Origin: Chelonoidis abingdonii
Taxonomy: Eukaryota > Chordata > Testudines > Testudinidae
Direction: 5' to 3'
DNA: 64,000 bases
NCBI RefSeq assembly: GCF_003597395.2
Contig: NC_133774.1
Coordinates: 36,705,855-36,769,854 of the forward strand
Made by a program: the position numbers and the translations under genes. Under the pieces are notes generated by a model that saw only the letters and a program-made list of their open reading frames with translations, did no database searches and was not told the origin of the DNA. How positions within the stretch are numbered: the stretch's first letter is position 1; every line of letters begins with the position of its first letter. This document shows, in pieces, positions 32,395 to 44,204 of the stretch.

Positions 32395-33181
32395 GGTACC
32401 AGCCTGTGGCTTATAAGGGAATCCAGGCCTGCCAGCTGCACTGGGTTCCAGTCTAGGGACTCTATAACCAGCCCCCCAGATCTGCTCCTTAAGACTCCTT
32501 CCTACCATAGCCAGTCAGTAGGCTTCTTCTATAGTCTCTCTTAATTCACCCCTCTTTCAGGGGCAGGTTATCTTCTGGAATCCCCCAACAAATCCCCAAC
32601 TGAAGGTATAAACTTAAACCAACTTCCGCCCTCCTCAGATTTGACTTGTCTTTCCTTTTAAGTTTGTCTTGCTCTCTTCCTCCACCGAATGCCTCCCAGG
32701 GCTCTCTTCCTGGAAATTCAAATCCTGCCTTTTTAATCAGGGCTCCTCACCACCAGCATCTGCTACACCGGGTCTCTCCTAGCCTCCTGCTTGGCTTCTC
32801 TACTTAGGAGACGATCCCAGGGCCAGCTCTTCATTTGGGCTTCCTCCTTGACTCTCCCAGTCTCTCCACTCTTTAGTCCCAGAGAGTCAGAGTTATTCAC
32901 TCCCTCCCTGTGGCCCCTCTAACATCAATCAAAATGCCTCTTAGGCTTTATCATCACTACCTTCTGGGCTTCACTTCCTCCTGACTCAGAACAATCAGTC
33001 TGATACGAGGCTTTACTACCTCCAACCCAGTCCTTTCTTTATTGTGATTGCTGAGCTTTACCAGCTGGAACTCATCATTTATGGGGCTGGCCAATCTCCA
33101 CATACAATCATATGGGTTAATTGGCCTCTCAGGTTGACATTAACCCTTTCAGAACCAGGATAAGGTATATACTTCATCACA
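32395..33181 (+). mobile_element. LTR relic, same family as 35052-37492
   Basis: CACTGGGTTCCAGTCTAGGGACTCTATAACCAGC parallels CTCTGGGTTCCAGTTCAGGGACCCTCTAATCAGC in the solo LTR at 35.3 kb (shown here only in part), and the end TTAACCCTTTCAGAACC ... TTCATCACA parallels TTAACCCCTTCAGGGC ... CCCATCACA. The left end is truncated or too diverged to place. Confidence 0.6.
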
Positions 33182-33239
33182 GTCTCCAATAGTGGCCAGC
33201 ACCTGTTACTTCAGAGGAAAGTATAAGAATCCTGCAGTG

Positions 33240-33522
33240 GGTAGATATGAAGGGAAGATTATTCCATGTTAGATCTCATCCTGATTTGTAACAGTTAAAG
33301 ATAGGCTTAAACCCTGAAGCATGAGGTTTAACATCCCTTCCAAAATTTGTTAGTATCAACTAATAACTCTGGGTATTCATCTTCCCTATGTATATTTTCA
33401 CGCCCTTTTTGAATCTTGCTAAATTCTTAGCTTCAATTATTTCCTGCAGCCATGACCTCCACAATCTACGGATTGTACGAAGAAGTATTTAATCACTCTT
33501 GAATTTGCCATTTTTAATTGGT
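33240..33522 (+). repeat. CR1-like 3' untranslated region relic
   Basis: The order AAACCCTGAAGCATGAGG, TTGAATCTTGCTAAATTC, CAGCCATGACCTCCACAATC and GAAGTATTTAATCACTC, CTTGAATTTGCCA follows the 3' region of CR1-type LINEs in sauropsids. Shorter pieces of the same region occur near 54490 and 55940. Confidence 0.5.
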
Positions 33523-33524
33523 GT

Positions 33525-33648
33525 TCAGATTATGCTTTCAGTGATAGCTATGCAACCACATTAGTTTAGGATTATGCCCTGAGAGATAGCTTGTGTAACC
33601 CCATTAACTATGTTTGTTTACACAGATGACACTTAAAGCATAATCTGA
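33525..33648. mobile_element. Short foldback element (124 bp), family not recognised
   Basis: TCAGATTATGCTTTCAGTG (33525-33543) is the reverse complement of CACTTAAAGCATAATCTGA (33630-33648) with one mismatch. The middle holds AATAGCT-like and TGTAACC/GCAACC motifs that also appear in pairs. It has the size of a small MITE, but no flanking duplication is clear. Confidence 0.45.
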
Positions 33649-33954
33649 GACAGGGAGTATGCACAAGTGTAACTAAGGCTATAACTTGAGCTGTAGGCTC
33701 TCTAGTACTACTGATGTGTGAGAGGGAAAGAACTCACAGTTGTCACAGTAGTGTGCATTTAGGTGGGCAAGGATCTGGTATATACTTCTCATGTATTCTC
33801 TAGTTCTCCTTTGTGTTTCTCCTATTATATCTTTTTTTCTGCTTCTTTCTCCAGTTTCTCACTTCTTCTAGTGGGTCTCTGTCTTATCTATCTTATATAA
33901 TTATATGTATCCCCCTCCATTCCTGTTGAATCTGAGCATCTCACAATCTTTAAT

Positions 33955-34140
33955 GTAGTTAGCCCAACAATATAGCACCTCTAATATAGGAAAGTTCTAT
34001 TACCCCCTTTTTACAGATGGGGAAATGAGGCCAAAAGAGGCTGAGTGACTTTCCCAAGGTCATACTGGAAGTTTTGTAATGGAACATGGAATTGAAGGCT
34101 GGTCTTCCGAGTTCTAAGCTGATGCCCTCATTTCCTTTGC
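33955..34140 (+). repeat. MIR-like repeat fragment
   Basis: TTTACAGATGGGGAAATGAG followed by GAGGCTGAGTGACTTTCCCA and GTTCTAAGCTGATGCC is the conserved 3' portion of MIR/L2-type repeats. Immediately to the right, 34185-34236 contains an inverted pair AAGCCCACTGAAGTCAATGA / TCATTGATTTCAGTGGGCTT, part of another old amniote repeat. Confidence 0.55.
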
Positions 34141-35479
34141 ACCTTCTCTTTCCCTTCCCTCTTTGTTCCTCTTATCTCTGGGTTTGATCAAAAGCCCACT
34201 GAAGTCAATGACAAGACTCATTGATTTCAGTGGGCTTTGGATCAGGTCCTCTGTGCTCCCATCCCTCCCACAACTGTCACTACCCTCTTGTTCAATGCTA
34301 GGGATTCCATTGTTGCCGGTTTCCTTTACTCTAACCTGTTCCTTGCTTCCTCCTCTCCTTCCCCTTGCTTTCCTGTTCTATATCCTATGTTTTATAATGC
34401 TTGGGTTCACTATGAGAACTGTCCTTATGTCTCTCACAGCATCCATCTATTCCAGCAATGTTGCCTCCTCTTCTACACTCTGCTTGATCCTGCATAAAAG
34501 TCATCCAACCTTGGCAAATATGTTTCCAGTGAAAGTATAGCAAAAACAATTTGCAGTTTATTTCCCACTTTAGCATGTCTTCTGCTTCCCGCTAACAAAG
34601 AATTTTAGAGATGTGCTACTGAAGACATCCTAAATAGCAGATTCTTGCTTCTAAGTAGAAAGAGAGTGAGAACCTCCTCTGCTGACTCTCTCATTCAGTA
34701 ACCTGACAGCCACTAGCTACTGTGGTGGATTCTTCATCAGAGGCAATTTTTTAAATCAAGATTCTTTTTTAGAAAAGTATTCATTCTTTAGAAATTATTT
34801 TTGGGAAACTCTGGCCTGTGTCATACAGGAAGTCAGACTACATGATCACCATGGTCCCTTATGGCTTTGGAATCTGTGAAGCAACTTCTGATATGTTTCC
34901 AGAGTGGGGTGGAACAAAAAGTTCTCCTCCACCCTAACACTACATCAGACTGCAGTCATATGTTGCACGGGTGTCTCCTGGCTCCCCTAATAAACAAGAA
35001 TTGTTGAACTTCACAGGCAATTTAAGGACTCTACAGTAAATTGTTTCCATGTGTCACTGGGTTTGCTCACCGTAAATGTGCCTCCCCTGATCGCTCTGGG
35101 GATTAGCTGATTGCAGGGCTGACACCTTTCTGCCTCCCGTTACACACCTTGTCTTCTCTTGCTGGCTCTTAGCCTGGCAAGACGCTCTGTGTTTGTGGTT
35201 TAGCCCTACGACCAAGTTACATGCACCCTCTCCTTCTGGGGCATCAAAGTCCCTTCTTACAAACAGGCTCAGGCAGTCTTCCCGTTCACTGCCCAGACGG
35301 TGCCACTTGCCCAGTGGCTGGTAGGGGAATCCAGCCCTACTCTCTACTCTGGGTTCCAGTTCAGGGACCCTCTAATCAGCACCCAAAGTTTGTTCCATTC
35401 TGGACCTTCCTGCTTCCTCCTTGAGCCTTTCCTAATCTCCTGGCCGCCGCTTCTCTGTGTTTACCAGCCCCCAGACCAA

Positions 35480-37160
35480 CAATTAAAAAATAATCAATTT
35501 TTTGTTATTTAAATCAATTTTTATTTAAATCAGATTTTTCCTCAAAAAGCATTTTATCAAAAAAAAATCTGAACTAAAGATAGTTAAAACTAAGATACAT
35601 TATAGCTCAAAGATATCTCGTCATGGAATATGGATTATAAATTCTAATTCTATAGTATATTCATGTAATATTTAAGAAAAGTTTTGTAAATGAGTTCCAG
35701 TAGTTCATGGATTAGGGACCCAATCTCATGGGGTTCCAAGAGCTTCTGTATAGGTTTATTTAATCTTTCTATCTTCCCAATGGGACTCAGTGCTCAGTCT
35801 AGAAGATGCTACCAGAGATGCTTAGTTTTGCAGTTCTCAAACTGTGGCATTGTGTCTCCAGAGATAACATGCTTGTTAACAGCAAAAATGTTTTTAAATC
35901 AATACACAAGTGAGAAATAACAGACCTCAACCCTACTGTCCGTCTGCAAATTTGTGTACAGAGTCAATCCCTTACTTCTCTCTAAAAGTGCAAAGTTTCA
36001 AAAAGTTCAATGAATAAAAGACTGTTGAGGGGCTGAATAGATCTGGACAAGGAGAAGAAGTCTGGAGATAAATGTGAGAAGGAAGGGACAGGCAGTAGAA
36101 ACAAAAGTGAAACTGTTTGAGCAGCATATTCCAGAAGTCTTTCTTAGTGTAGCCTTCATCGAATTGAAATCTACCATACCATTTTCTCACTAGAAGGGAA
36201 AACCTATAATGGCAGCAGGCTGTAAAAGAGCCCCAGTTTGGGAATAAGAACCGTTCAAAAAAATATATGTTTGCTGACGATGTATTAAAGAAAGTCACAC
36301 CCATGAACTGGTGGAAATCACTTAAGCACTTGGATTCAGAGACTGTTGAAGTGATAATCTCACTTTTAACAGCTTCTTCTGCTGGGGTAGAAAGAATATT
36401 TTCTTCCTTTGAAGTAATTCATTCCAAATTGAAAAGTCATTTGGGATCCAAAAAAGCAAGAAAGCTTGTTCTTCTTTTCCAGATTATGAACAAACAGGAA
36501 AATGAAGGTGAAGATGACAAGTTAACTGCAGAAGCCAATATTTTAAAAGTTTCTCATGTTGATGTGGCTGACATAGTCAATTTAATTTTTGTTTTTTTAA
36601 ACTATTTCATTTAACTAACATTTAAAACAGTTCTAACAAAAATAAACCTGATTTTAAAAACTTGAATGTTTAACTAAAATCAAATGCTTGTTTTGTTAAA
36701 ATATTATATATTTGCTGTTGAAGAAAAAAATCCAGAATATATAAACATCATTGTTTTAGTTAAATAAAACAATTTAAATGTCTGTCTGGTGATGTTCTCC
36801 TCCTAATACTGAATGGCAAGAAAATCCTCCAAATATTAATGATTAACCTGTTGATTTGGAGATAGTTCACCTCCCAATGACTTCATAAATACTGCTTCAA
36901 TTACCTTTGGTAAATGAAATATCAGAAAATCAATGATTGTTTGCTTATAACTGTAAAACTACTGTAATCTGAAAAGTTTTCAAAACAAATCACTTAAAAA
37001 TGTATAGCATGTACCATCTAAAACTGAAACTTACATCTGTCTCCAGGTTGTGAGGAATATATATTAAAGTTATAACAACCAACAAGAATACACGTTTTAT
37101 GTAGAAATCCATAATTCAATTGAGTTTTCTTGACTAGTGATTTAAATCAAATCCAGGTCC
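35480..37160 (+). mobile_element. Internally deleted hAT element nested in the LTR
   Basis: The left part (TTATTTAAATCAATTTTTAT) and the right end (AGTGATTTAAATCAAATCC) frame a segment that carries a transposase C-terminal reading at 36262-36614. The right end and transposase part resemble the hAT relic at 25120-25925. The duplication at its borders could not be fixed. Confidence 0.6.
36262..36614 (+). pseudogene. hAT transposase C-terminal dimerisation domain
   Basis: The frame reads MNWWKSLKHLDSETVEVI, SLLTASSAGVERIFSSFEVI and HSKLKSHLGSKKARKLVLLF, a textbook hAT C-terminal dimerisation region: WW, then 'SSA.VER.FS', then 'K.RN.L...KA..L'. About 115 codons are free of stops, and the frame closes shortly after an acidic tail. 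The catalytic part of the transposase is missing. The good preservation compared with the copy at 25.1 kb suggests a younger insertion. Confidence 0.75.
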
Positions 37161-37220
37161 AAAACACCTTCCTCCCAGAGAGTAACTATAGGCTACTTTG
37201 GCTCTGTAGCCCCCAGACAT

Positions 37221-37268
37221 TCTATTCTATTCTAGTCCCGTCCCGTCCCGTCCCGTCCCGTCCCGTCC
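37221..37268 (+). repeat. Microsatellite (TCCCG)6 preceded by TATTC units
   Basis: Six exact TCCCG units at 37236-37265 directly follow TCTATTCTATTCT. It lies inside the LTR, so its length may distinguish LTR copies. Confidence 0.95.
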
Positions 37269-37497
37269 TCCTAGGGAATGACTACAGACTACTTCCCTAC
37301 AGTACCCTGACCTCCTGTCCTTATAAACCCAGTTTACTTCATTCTTCCTCAGCTGGGCTCCCTCATTATTCAGTGCAGAGATTACTTAAACCATTTGATT
37401 TCACTCAGCTGTGGTCTGTCTGGTTAATTGGCCCCCTTCTTAGTTTATGTTAACCCCTTCAGGGCAAGTCTGGGGGTGAATATCCCATCACACCATG

Positions 37498-38805
37498 TAC
37501 TTGTATTAGTTACTCAGAAGAATAGAACAACTTCTTCATGATTAAGACTAATTTTTCTGTCTTCACATGAATTTTCATTAACATGGTTGTAATGGAGCTG
37601 CCCTATCACTGTGCACTGCTTACTGGCTGTGGTAGCTCCCGGAACCCTTGGCTGTGTTACCTTTTCTGAAGATTTTCCATGGGGCTGGAGTAGGGATGAT
37701 GTGTCCCTTCCAGTTCACAATCTCCCCAATCATTGTGTGGGCTTTGGATGTGTGGAAAGGTACCTGTAGGGTCTGTGTGGGCAGTGGTGGTGTGAAAGTG
37801 GCTGAACCTCACTTCCATGTGGAAAGAGGAATATCTGTACACGGAGGGTCTTCACCATTCACTGCTCAGGGCAGTGGTACAATCCTGCCATGTGATTATC
37901 AAGACAGTAATATTGACTGAGGGCTGCTTTTTATTTTACATATACTGAATACTCAGGAGAAATGCATAATTTGAAATCCATGTTGCAAATGAAAGTAAAA
38001 GAAATAAGATGTGGCTACTTGTCTCAAATGAGTAACCTCAGCCCAATGTGGTAGAGATTCATTCTTTCATGGGTAAATTGCATAACTTTTGTGCAATAAT
38101 AATGCATCCTACAATGTAAGTAAATTTTGTTTTCATTCATCTGAAACATGTTTTTTTAGTATTTCAGGACAGTTGCTAATGTTAGTGTAAGTTCCAGTCC
38201 TGTACCAGCATCTTCCCTAGTAATAATTGCTTCATTTTGAATCTTATTAGTGAAAATGAAACTTACACCTATGGTTATAGATTCTGGGCCAAATTCTGTT
38301 GGTATAAATGGTGCAATTCAGTAGAGTTGCATCAGCTAACACCTTGGACCACAATCTCAAACTGGAATATAAATAATTTATCTGGACTGTGGCCTTTTAA
38401 AATATACAGACTGTACTTTCTGTAACACAAAGCAGTTGTCTGTCCTTGCAAGATTACAAAACCCATTTACTGATGCAAACAGGTTAAACAAGGTAAAACC
38501 ATTTTGAGATTCCATTTCATAAGAGTCAGGACCATAGGGGGTCCCAATTTAGGAAAACATTTAAGTATGTTGTAAAACACCTTTCTGGAATAGGGATACT
38601 TTCCTGAATTATTGCCTTACACAGTTTCTTTCCATACTGTTTGTTATAAGTCTCCATAAATACTGATGTGCTGACAGGATATAATTAATCATTGAACAGT
38701 TTTAAAAGTCTCAGATTTATTCAAAAGAAAGGGCCCAGACATGGCCACCTTCCTTAACATTTCCATCAATAATCTTCTTGTAATCAGTACTTTAATCTAC
38801 TGTCT
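37498..38805. other. Intergenic, nothing recognised
   Basis: No terminal repeats, known repeat motifs or coding frames with family resemblance were found. Confidence 0.45.
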
Positions 38806-38811
38806 AGTAGG

Positions 38812-39630
38812 TGTTATGCCATATGAAATACCTTAGTATAGAATAAATATGAAATTAAAGAATTGGAGTTGGCTTACATTTGGTAAAGACAATATATATG
38901 TTGTAAAGAAAGATCCTGACTAGCAAGTAAAAGAAAGGCTTTGAAAATAAATTATAAAGCCAGAAGGAATGGAATAGGGAGGATGTCTGGTTCAAAAATA
39001 ATTAATAAGATAAGGGAAAGTTTCTGAAAAGAAGGCCTCTGACTGATGAGGGTGAATGCAGACGGTTTTAAATAAGACAAAAAGAATCTGTCTGAAAAGA
39101 TGCAAATATGGACTATTCTCACCCCACCTACCAGTGTTATCTTAAAAGTAAAGCCTATGTAAACTCAGGTGCAATGAAATAGCTGTTCAGCAGCAAAGAG
39201 AGGAAGAGATTGGGAGAAAAGACCTTGGAAGAGGAGGTTGTAAATCTTAACTGGATTAAAGTTAAAAATTAGAGTAAACTGTCCCAAATGAGTTGTTAGC
39301 TAAAGAGGTAATTAGCTATAACATTATTTGTTTGTTGAAGGGTGTAAAGAGAGTTAGGAATTTGAGACTTATTTATCAGACCCCTATGTGATCATGCTGG
39401 AGCACATGGGGGATGAGACGGTTTTCCCTAGGTGTGGCCTATTTGTAATTATTATTGATCATATGCTTATGAATATCTTGTTACTGTGTTGGGAGTAGTG
39501 ACTGCTTATGTTGAAGCTGTTAGGCATGTTTAGAGCAATTGTATAAAATACCATTGGCCTTTGAACTTAAAGCCAATTTATGATTAAATTGATGTCTGGT
39601 CTCCCATATTAATAATTTTTAATAATTCCA
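38812..39630 (+). mobile_element. Possible solo LTR
   Basis: The segment begins TGTTATGCCATATG and ends AATAATTCCAACA. Near the right it has a TATA-like TTGTATAAAATACC followed at the proper distance by GATTAAATTGATGTCTGGTC, an LTR-like promoter and polyadenylation layout. No target duplication was found, so the bounds are tentative. Confidence 0.35.
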
Positions 39631-39639
39631 ACACTGAGT

Positions 39640-40430
39640 GTGCTCAGATACATTGAATATATAAGCCAATATAAACTTTCAGGTATAACTTCGAGTAACT
39701 GGAGGGGGTGAAGAAAGGAAACATTTAGGTTGAGCAGAATCTTGGGAAAAATTTGCTAAGAATGGATGGGATTGTCTTTCCCACTCTGTCCCTGTGACCT
39801 CTCTGTGTGGGAGGAGTGCTGTCAACCCCAAGCATTTAAAAATAAATAAATTATTAAATAGATGTTGGGATCATTTTATTTGTCTTCTGGTCTGAGCCTT
39901 AAGGGAGTATATGGCTCACATTTTAGAGGTCTTCTCCACAACCAGAAAGGTTAGAAAACTTTAAAAAAGAAGAAAGTGGAAAGTCTCACCATATCAAATT
40001 AATGCAAAAGCTCAGGCTTTAAGAAAAACATCAAATATGCTGAGATGCACATTTTCCCACCTACCCAGCTCTCCAGTGTTGGGGCAGGAAATAGAGCAAG
40101 GGCTGGTGCTGTCAGAGATCAGAGCCAATTGGAGGCATAGGGCATACATGAAGATGACTCTGGCCTCTTACAGATCTCAGAACTTCATAGCTATTGCACA
40201 GGTTGTGCAAACCCAGCCCGCAGTGGAATGACAGAGGAGGAACTCTGCAACAGGATTCTTGAGGCATTTCCTCCTACAGAGTTCCCTCAGGGAGTGTTTT
40301 CCACTCAAGCAAATGATCCAGTCCTATGAGATCTTGTTCACCATAGAATAGTCTCTGAAGGGAAATAATGGAAGCCACATTGTTTGAGTTTTTTAAAAAC
40401 ATCTTGTAAGGATAAGGAAAGGATAGACTC
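39640..40430. other. Intergenic, nothing recognised
   Basis: Unique-looking sequence between the putative LTR and the palindromic MITE. No feature supported. Confidence 0.45.
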
Positions 40431-40434
40431 AATG

Positions 40435-40783
40435 ATCTAAAACAGGGCTTCTCAAACAGGGGTCACCGCTTGTGTAGGGAAAGCCCCTGGTGGGCCAGGC
40501 CAGTGTGTTTACCTGCCCTGTCCGCAGGTCTGGCTGATCGCAGCTCCCACTGGCCACGGATCGCCGCTCCGGGCCAACAGGAGGTGCTGGAAGTGGCGTG
40601 GTCCGAGGGACGTATTGGCTGCCGCTTCCAGCAGCCCCTATTGGCCTGCAGCAGCAAACCATGGCCAGTGGGAGCCACGATCGGCCAGACCTGCGGACAG
40701 GGCAGGTAAACACACCGGCCCGGCCCACCTGGGGCTTTCCCTACACAAGCAGCGGCACCTGTTTGAGAAACCCTGACCTAAAA
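40435..40783. mobile_element. Long palindromic hAT-type MITE (333 bp)
   Basis: The element (40443-40775) starts CAGGGCTTCTCAAACAG and ends CTGTTTGAGAAACCCTG. The two halves are inverse copies almost throughout: CTTGTGTAGGGAAAGCCCC pairs with GGGGCTTTCCCTACACAAG, and CCTGCCCTGTCCGCAGGTCT with AGACCTGCGGACAGGGCAGG. Flanks ATCTAAAA (40435-40442) and ACCTAAAA (40776-40783) give an 8-bp duplication with one change. GC content far exceeds the surroundings. Confidence 0.85.
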
Positions 40784-40879
40784 GGTTTTTTCCATCTCTA
40801 ATTTCTATAATTATGTTAGTCTTGACTTGCTCATAACCTGTAATAGCAAGGCACCCGCCTCTCACATGCACCCCTTCTG

Positions 40880-41400
40880 GTTAGGTGTGTCTGCAGTCTA
40901 AATAGTCCGAGCCCTGGTATCAGGCTGTACCCCCCAGGGCTTCCTCCCTGGAGGCAATGGTTTCACCCTCTTAGTTCCTTCTGTCCTCATCTGGCCCACT
41001 AAGTAGTTCAGTTTCCTGTGGCCCCAGTCTTCGCCAAAGCTTCACCCTTACCTCAGGGCTCATCTAAGTTCAGGCTAAGCAGCCAGCCAGGAACTCTGCC
41101 TCACCACCTCAGTCTCTGCCAGCACTAAGCTGTCTGTGGTGCTGCAGTTCCCTTTGGCCAGCCAAGAGATCATCTGCATTCCTCTGGTTCCAGCAAGGAA
41201 GTGACGATCTCTGGCGCCCCTGGACCCTGACTGACTGCTGCTTGGAGGACTCTTCTACTGCTCCTTTCTTGGAACAGGTATGGCAGGACACGGAGGCCTC
41301 CAGCAAGGGGCTTCTGGGCCAGTACACTGTGTCACACCACCACATAGCACTTCCTCTGAATTCACACATGGTTGTGACACCTGTTATCTTTTATACTGCA
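40880..41400. other. Repeat-like, LTR-like sequence of unknown family
   Basis: C/T-rich blocks such as CCCAGGGCTTCCTCCCTGG and CCAGCAAGGAAGTGACG resemble the internal part of turtle LTRs, but no TG...CA ends or duplication could be set. Confidence 0.25.
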
Positions 41401-41989
41401 GCATGTTATGTTGTACAAGGCTGCATTAAGCAGAAGCTATTGCTCCACTAGGAAACATGGGCTGCCAGATAACACAACTTGTCACTTCCCCTACTGTGTG
41501 GTCAAGGCTTCTTAAAAAGCACTATATATATGAAGCTCATAGTTCACAGGTTTAAACATATGGTGAGAAAAACTGCTACTATCAAATTTCCAACAAACCC
41601 TTCTGATGATATGTCTCTTTGTATTAACCGTAGGTGCACATAAACCAACAGATAATTTCCAGGAAGAGAGATACTGTACAATGTAGTTATTGTTATATAA
41701 TTACCTACTTCATATTGAGAGAGGTTAAAAAAAGTCTCGCCTGCATTGTGCCTAAGGTTGCTGCATCTGAGCCTTTAAAAAAATGAAGGTCCAACCTTGA
41801 CACTACAAACAAAGACTGTGGGATTTTCAAGGGAGCAGAATCATCATCCCTAAAACTGAAACTAAGTTGCTTGCACCTACACAGCTGGTTAATTCCCATC
41901 AGTAGATAGTCATGAGAAGAGGAGCAGACATAGTCCACTGCTGCCCTTTTCTTCTTAACTTTTGGTTATGTTGGTCCATGCTGTTTAGA

Positions 41990-42165
41990 TCAGATTAGAT
42001 TGTTTAAAATTTTGTATTCAGTTCTGGGTACCAGAAAGATATCGACAAAGGGGACTAAATTCAGAAAACACCATTATTTCACAAGAGATGGCGAGAATAA
42101 TTTAGGAGGAAAGATTAAGATAATTAAATATGTATACTTTGGCAACATGATGACCAAAATGGGTC
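41990..42165 (+). repeat. LINE ORF-end relic
   Basis: CAGTTCTGGGTACCAGAAAG, GGCGAGAATAATTTAGGAGG and AGATTAAGATAATTAAATA keep the order of a common turtle LINE segment (usual form: CAGTTCTGGTCACC ... AGGGCAACAAGAATG). It is strongly decayed. Confidence 0.35.
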
Positions 42166-42169
42166 TGAC

Positions 42170-43364
42170 CATGGTGTGCTGATGTATCCCATAATGCTTT
42201 ATGGGAATATGACATAACTGGTGTATGTTTATGCTACATGTGCCATGAAACTTAGCTCTGCAAAGGTTATGGTCTACTGAATCTGTTCATCCTATTTGTA
42301 CACATATCATTTTGTACTTGAAGTTATGAATATTGGCTGTATACTTGCCTGATTTCTAAGTAAGCTTTGTAAGGCATGTGGTCAACTCCTTTAGAAAGGA
42401 TTTTGCAAAGTTAAGTGCCCAATCAAGAAGCACTTAAGGAACAATGCATCTTGGAATGCTCCGATCCCTCATAAGAAGTCATCCTGGAGACATTCAAGAT
42501 ACCATGTGGGCAATGGCTTCTGCCTGTAAAAACTGTGAGTCATACATGGACATGTGACTTGCCCAGGTGACTCCATAACTCCATCTTGGAGCTGGACTTT
42601 GCACAGGAGAGAGGAGGGGGTCTCCACCCACAAGAGAAAGTCTATTTAAGCCTGTGGGAGACCTCTCCATTTTGTCTTCAGGTGGCTAAGGAGAAAGCCT
42701 CTCCACCCTAAGGATATCTAAAAGAAACTGGAACAAAGGACAAGAAGCACAGGGGGCGTGAGTGATTGCTGGACCAAGACTAAAAGGAGACTAGTCTGTA
42801 AACGGAAGCTTACTGGTGAGGTTTTTATCTGTACTCTGTTATATTACTGTATTAGATTTAGATTCACATGTTTTATTTTATTTTCCTTGGTAATTCATTT
42901 TGTTCTGTCTGTTACTACTTGGAACCACTTAAATCCTACTTTCTGTATTCAATAAAAACATTTTTTACTTATTAATTAACTCAGAGTATGTGTTAATACT
43001 GGGGGGGCGGGGACAAACAGCTGTGCATCTCTCTCTATCAGGTGAACACTTCATGAGTTTACCCTGTATAAGCTTTATACAGAGTATAACAAATTTATTT
43101 GGTTTAGACCCCACTGGGATTTGGGCATCTGAGTGTTAAAGATAAGAACACTGCTGTAAGCTGCTTTCAGTTAAGCCTACAGCTGTTAGGGGACATGGTT
43201 CAGACCTGGGTCTGGGTTTGCAGGAGGCTAGCGGGTCTGGCTCAAGCCAGGCAGGGCACTGAAGTCCTGAGCTGATGGGGCAGGAAAGCTGGGGCAGAAG
43301 TAGTCTTGGCACATCAGTTGGCAGGTCCCAAGGTGGTTTCTGTGATTAAAGCCGTCACACACGG
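42170..43364 (+). mobile_element. Solo LTR, copy 1 of a two-copy family
   Basis: The LTR (42175-43359) starts TGTGCTGATGTATCCCATAA and ends GCCGTCACA, with CATGG and CACGG as 5-bp flanks (one change). It contains GTATTCAATAAAAAC (polyadenylation signal) and the block GGGACAAACAGCTGTGCATC. The second copy is at 51232-52511. No internal retroelement genes are attached. Confidence 0.75.
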
Positions 43365-43809
43365 TATACAAGTGTCTGGAAGACATAGGAGAGAACTTGT
43401 TCAGATGGCATACAGGAATCGTATAGACAGTGGCGTAACTAAATCAGATGAAACTGAGCAAAGGAGAAATTAAGCTGTATATTTTCCTGCAAGGAAAATG
43501 GTGGAAACTTCAGGACTTGAGTCATTGAAATCTAGAGGGACAAAGTTCTCAAGAACACATGAAATTATTCTGTACTGTCTGGGAGATGGAAGAGCTGATG
43601 AAGATTTTTTAAATATTTACATTTTGTATGTATGTACACAGGCTCCAGACAGTATTGGTGCCTTAATGTGCCAGGAGCTATACAAAGCTAGATGTAGGCA
43701 TGATCTTTGCTCCAAAAGCCTCACTGTCTTCAGCGATCTGTCTTTTCCATCTCTGATTTCTATACTCCTAACCTCTGCTCCACCTCTGCTTTCCCCTTAT
43801 TCAGTGGGT

Positions 43810-44080
43810 TTGTCTAAATGAATGCTTAGCTCCTGGTAAGCTGGAGTGTAACTGGACCTTTCATTAGCCTATTGTACACTAAAGTGTCAATAGGACCCTG
43901 CCACCACACACTAAAACTTCCCTAATGCACTATGATCTACTCTGCTTTTCAAAAGGCACATGGAAACTTTTAGTGCATGGCAACAGGGTCCACAAAGACA
44001 CCTCAGCTAAGTACATGGCAAGTTAGTATGGAGTAGATTCATATCCTAGCTTGCCATGAACTAAGTGTTCATTTAGGCAA
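43810..44080. mobile_element. MITE with about 40-bp terminal inverted repeats
   Basis: TTGTCTAAATGAATGCTTAG at the left corresponds to the inverted right end TTGCCTAAATGAACACTTAG; the match continues into GGTAAGCTGG / GGCAAGCTAG. No clear duplication was seen, so the superfamily is open. Confidence 0.55.
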
Positions 44081-44204
44081 CCTCCATGGCCCTCTTCCCT
44101 CCATTCCTTTCTTTCATCCTTAGTGGCGCTTTTGTCTGCTTCTCCTATTGCTATTTGCCTTTTTATGTCTCCTTTATTTCCTTCATATGCCAATATATTT
44201 TATA

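Larger units (their letters stand above)
35052..37492 (+). mobile_element. Solo LTR with perfect 5-bp duplication, split by a hAT element
   Basis: The LTR starts TGTCACTGGG and ends CCCATCACA, with CCATG on both sides (35047-35051 and 37493-37497). The hAT element at about 35480-37160 sits inside. Without it the LTR is about 760 bp. No retroviral or Gypsy coding sequence is attached. Gypsy versus endogenous retrovirus origin cannot be decided from the LTR. Family members or relics are at 32395-33181 and 50240-50413. Confidence 0.8.
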
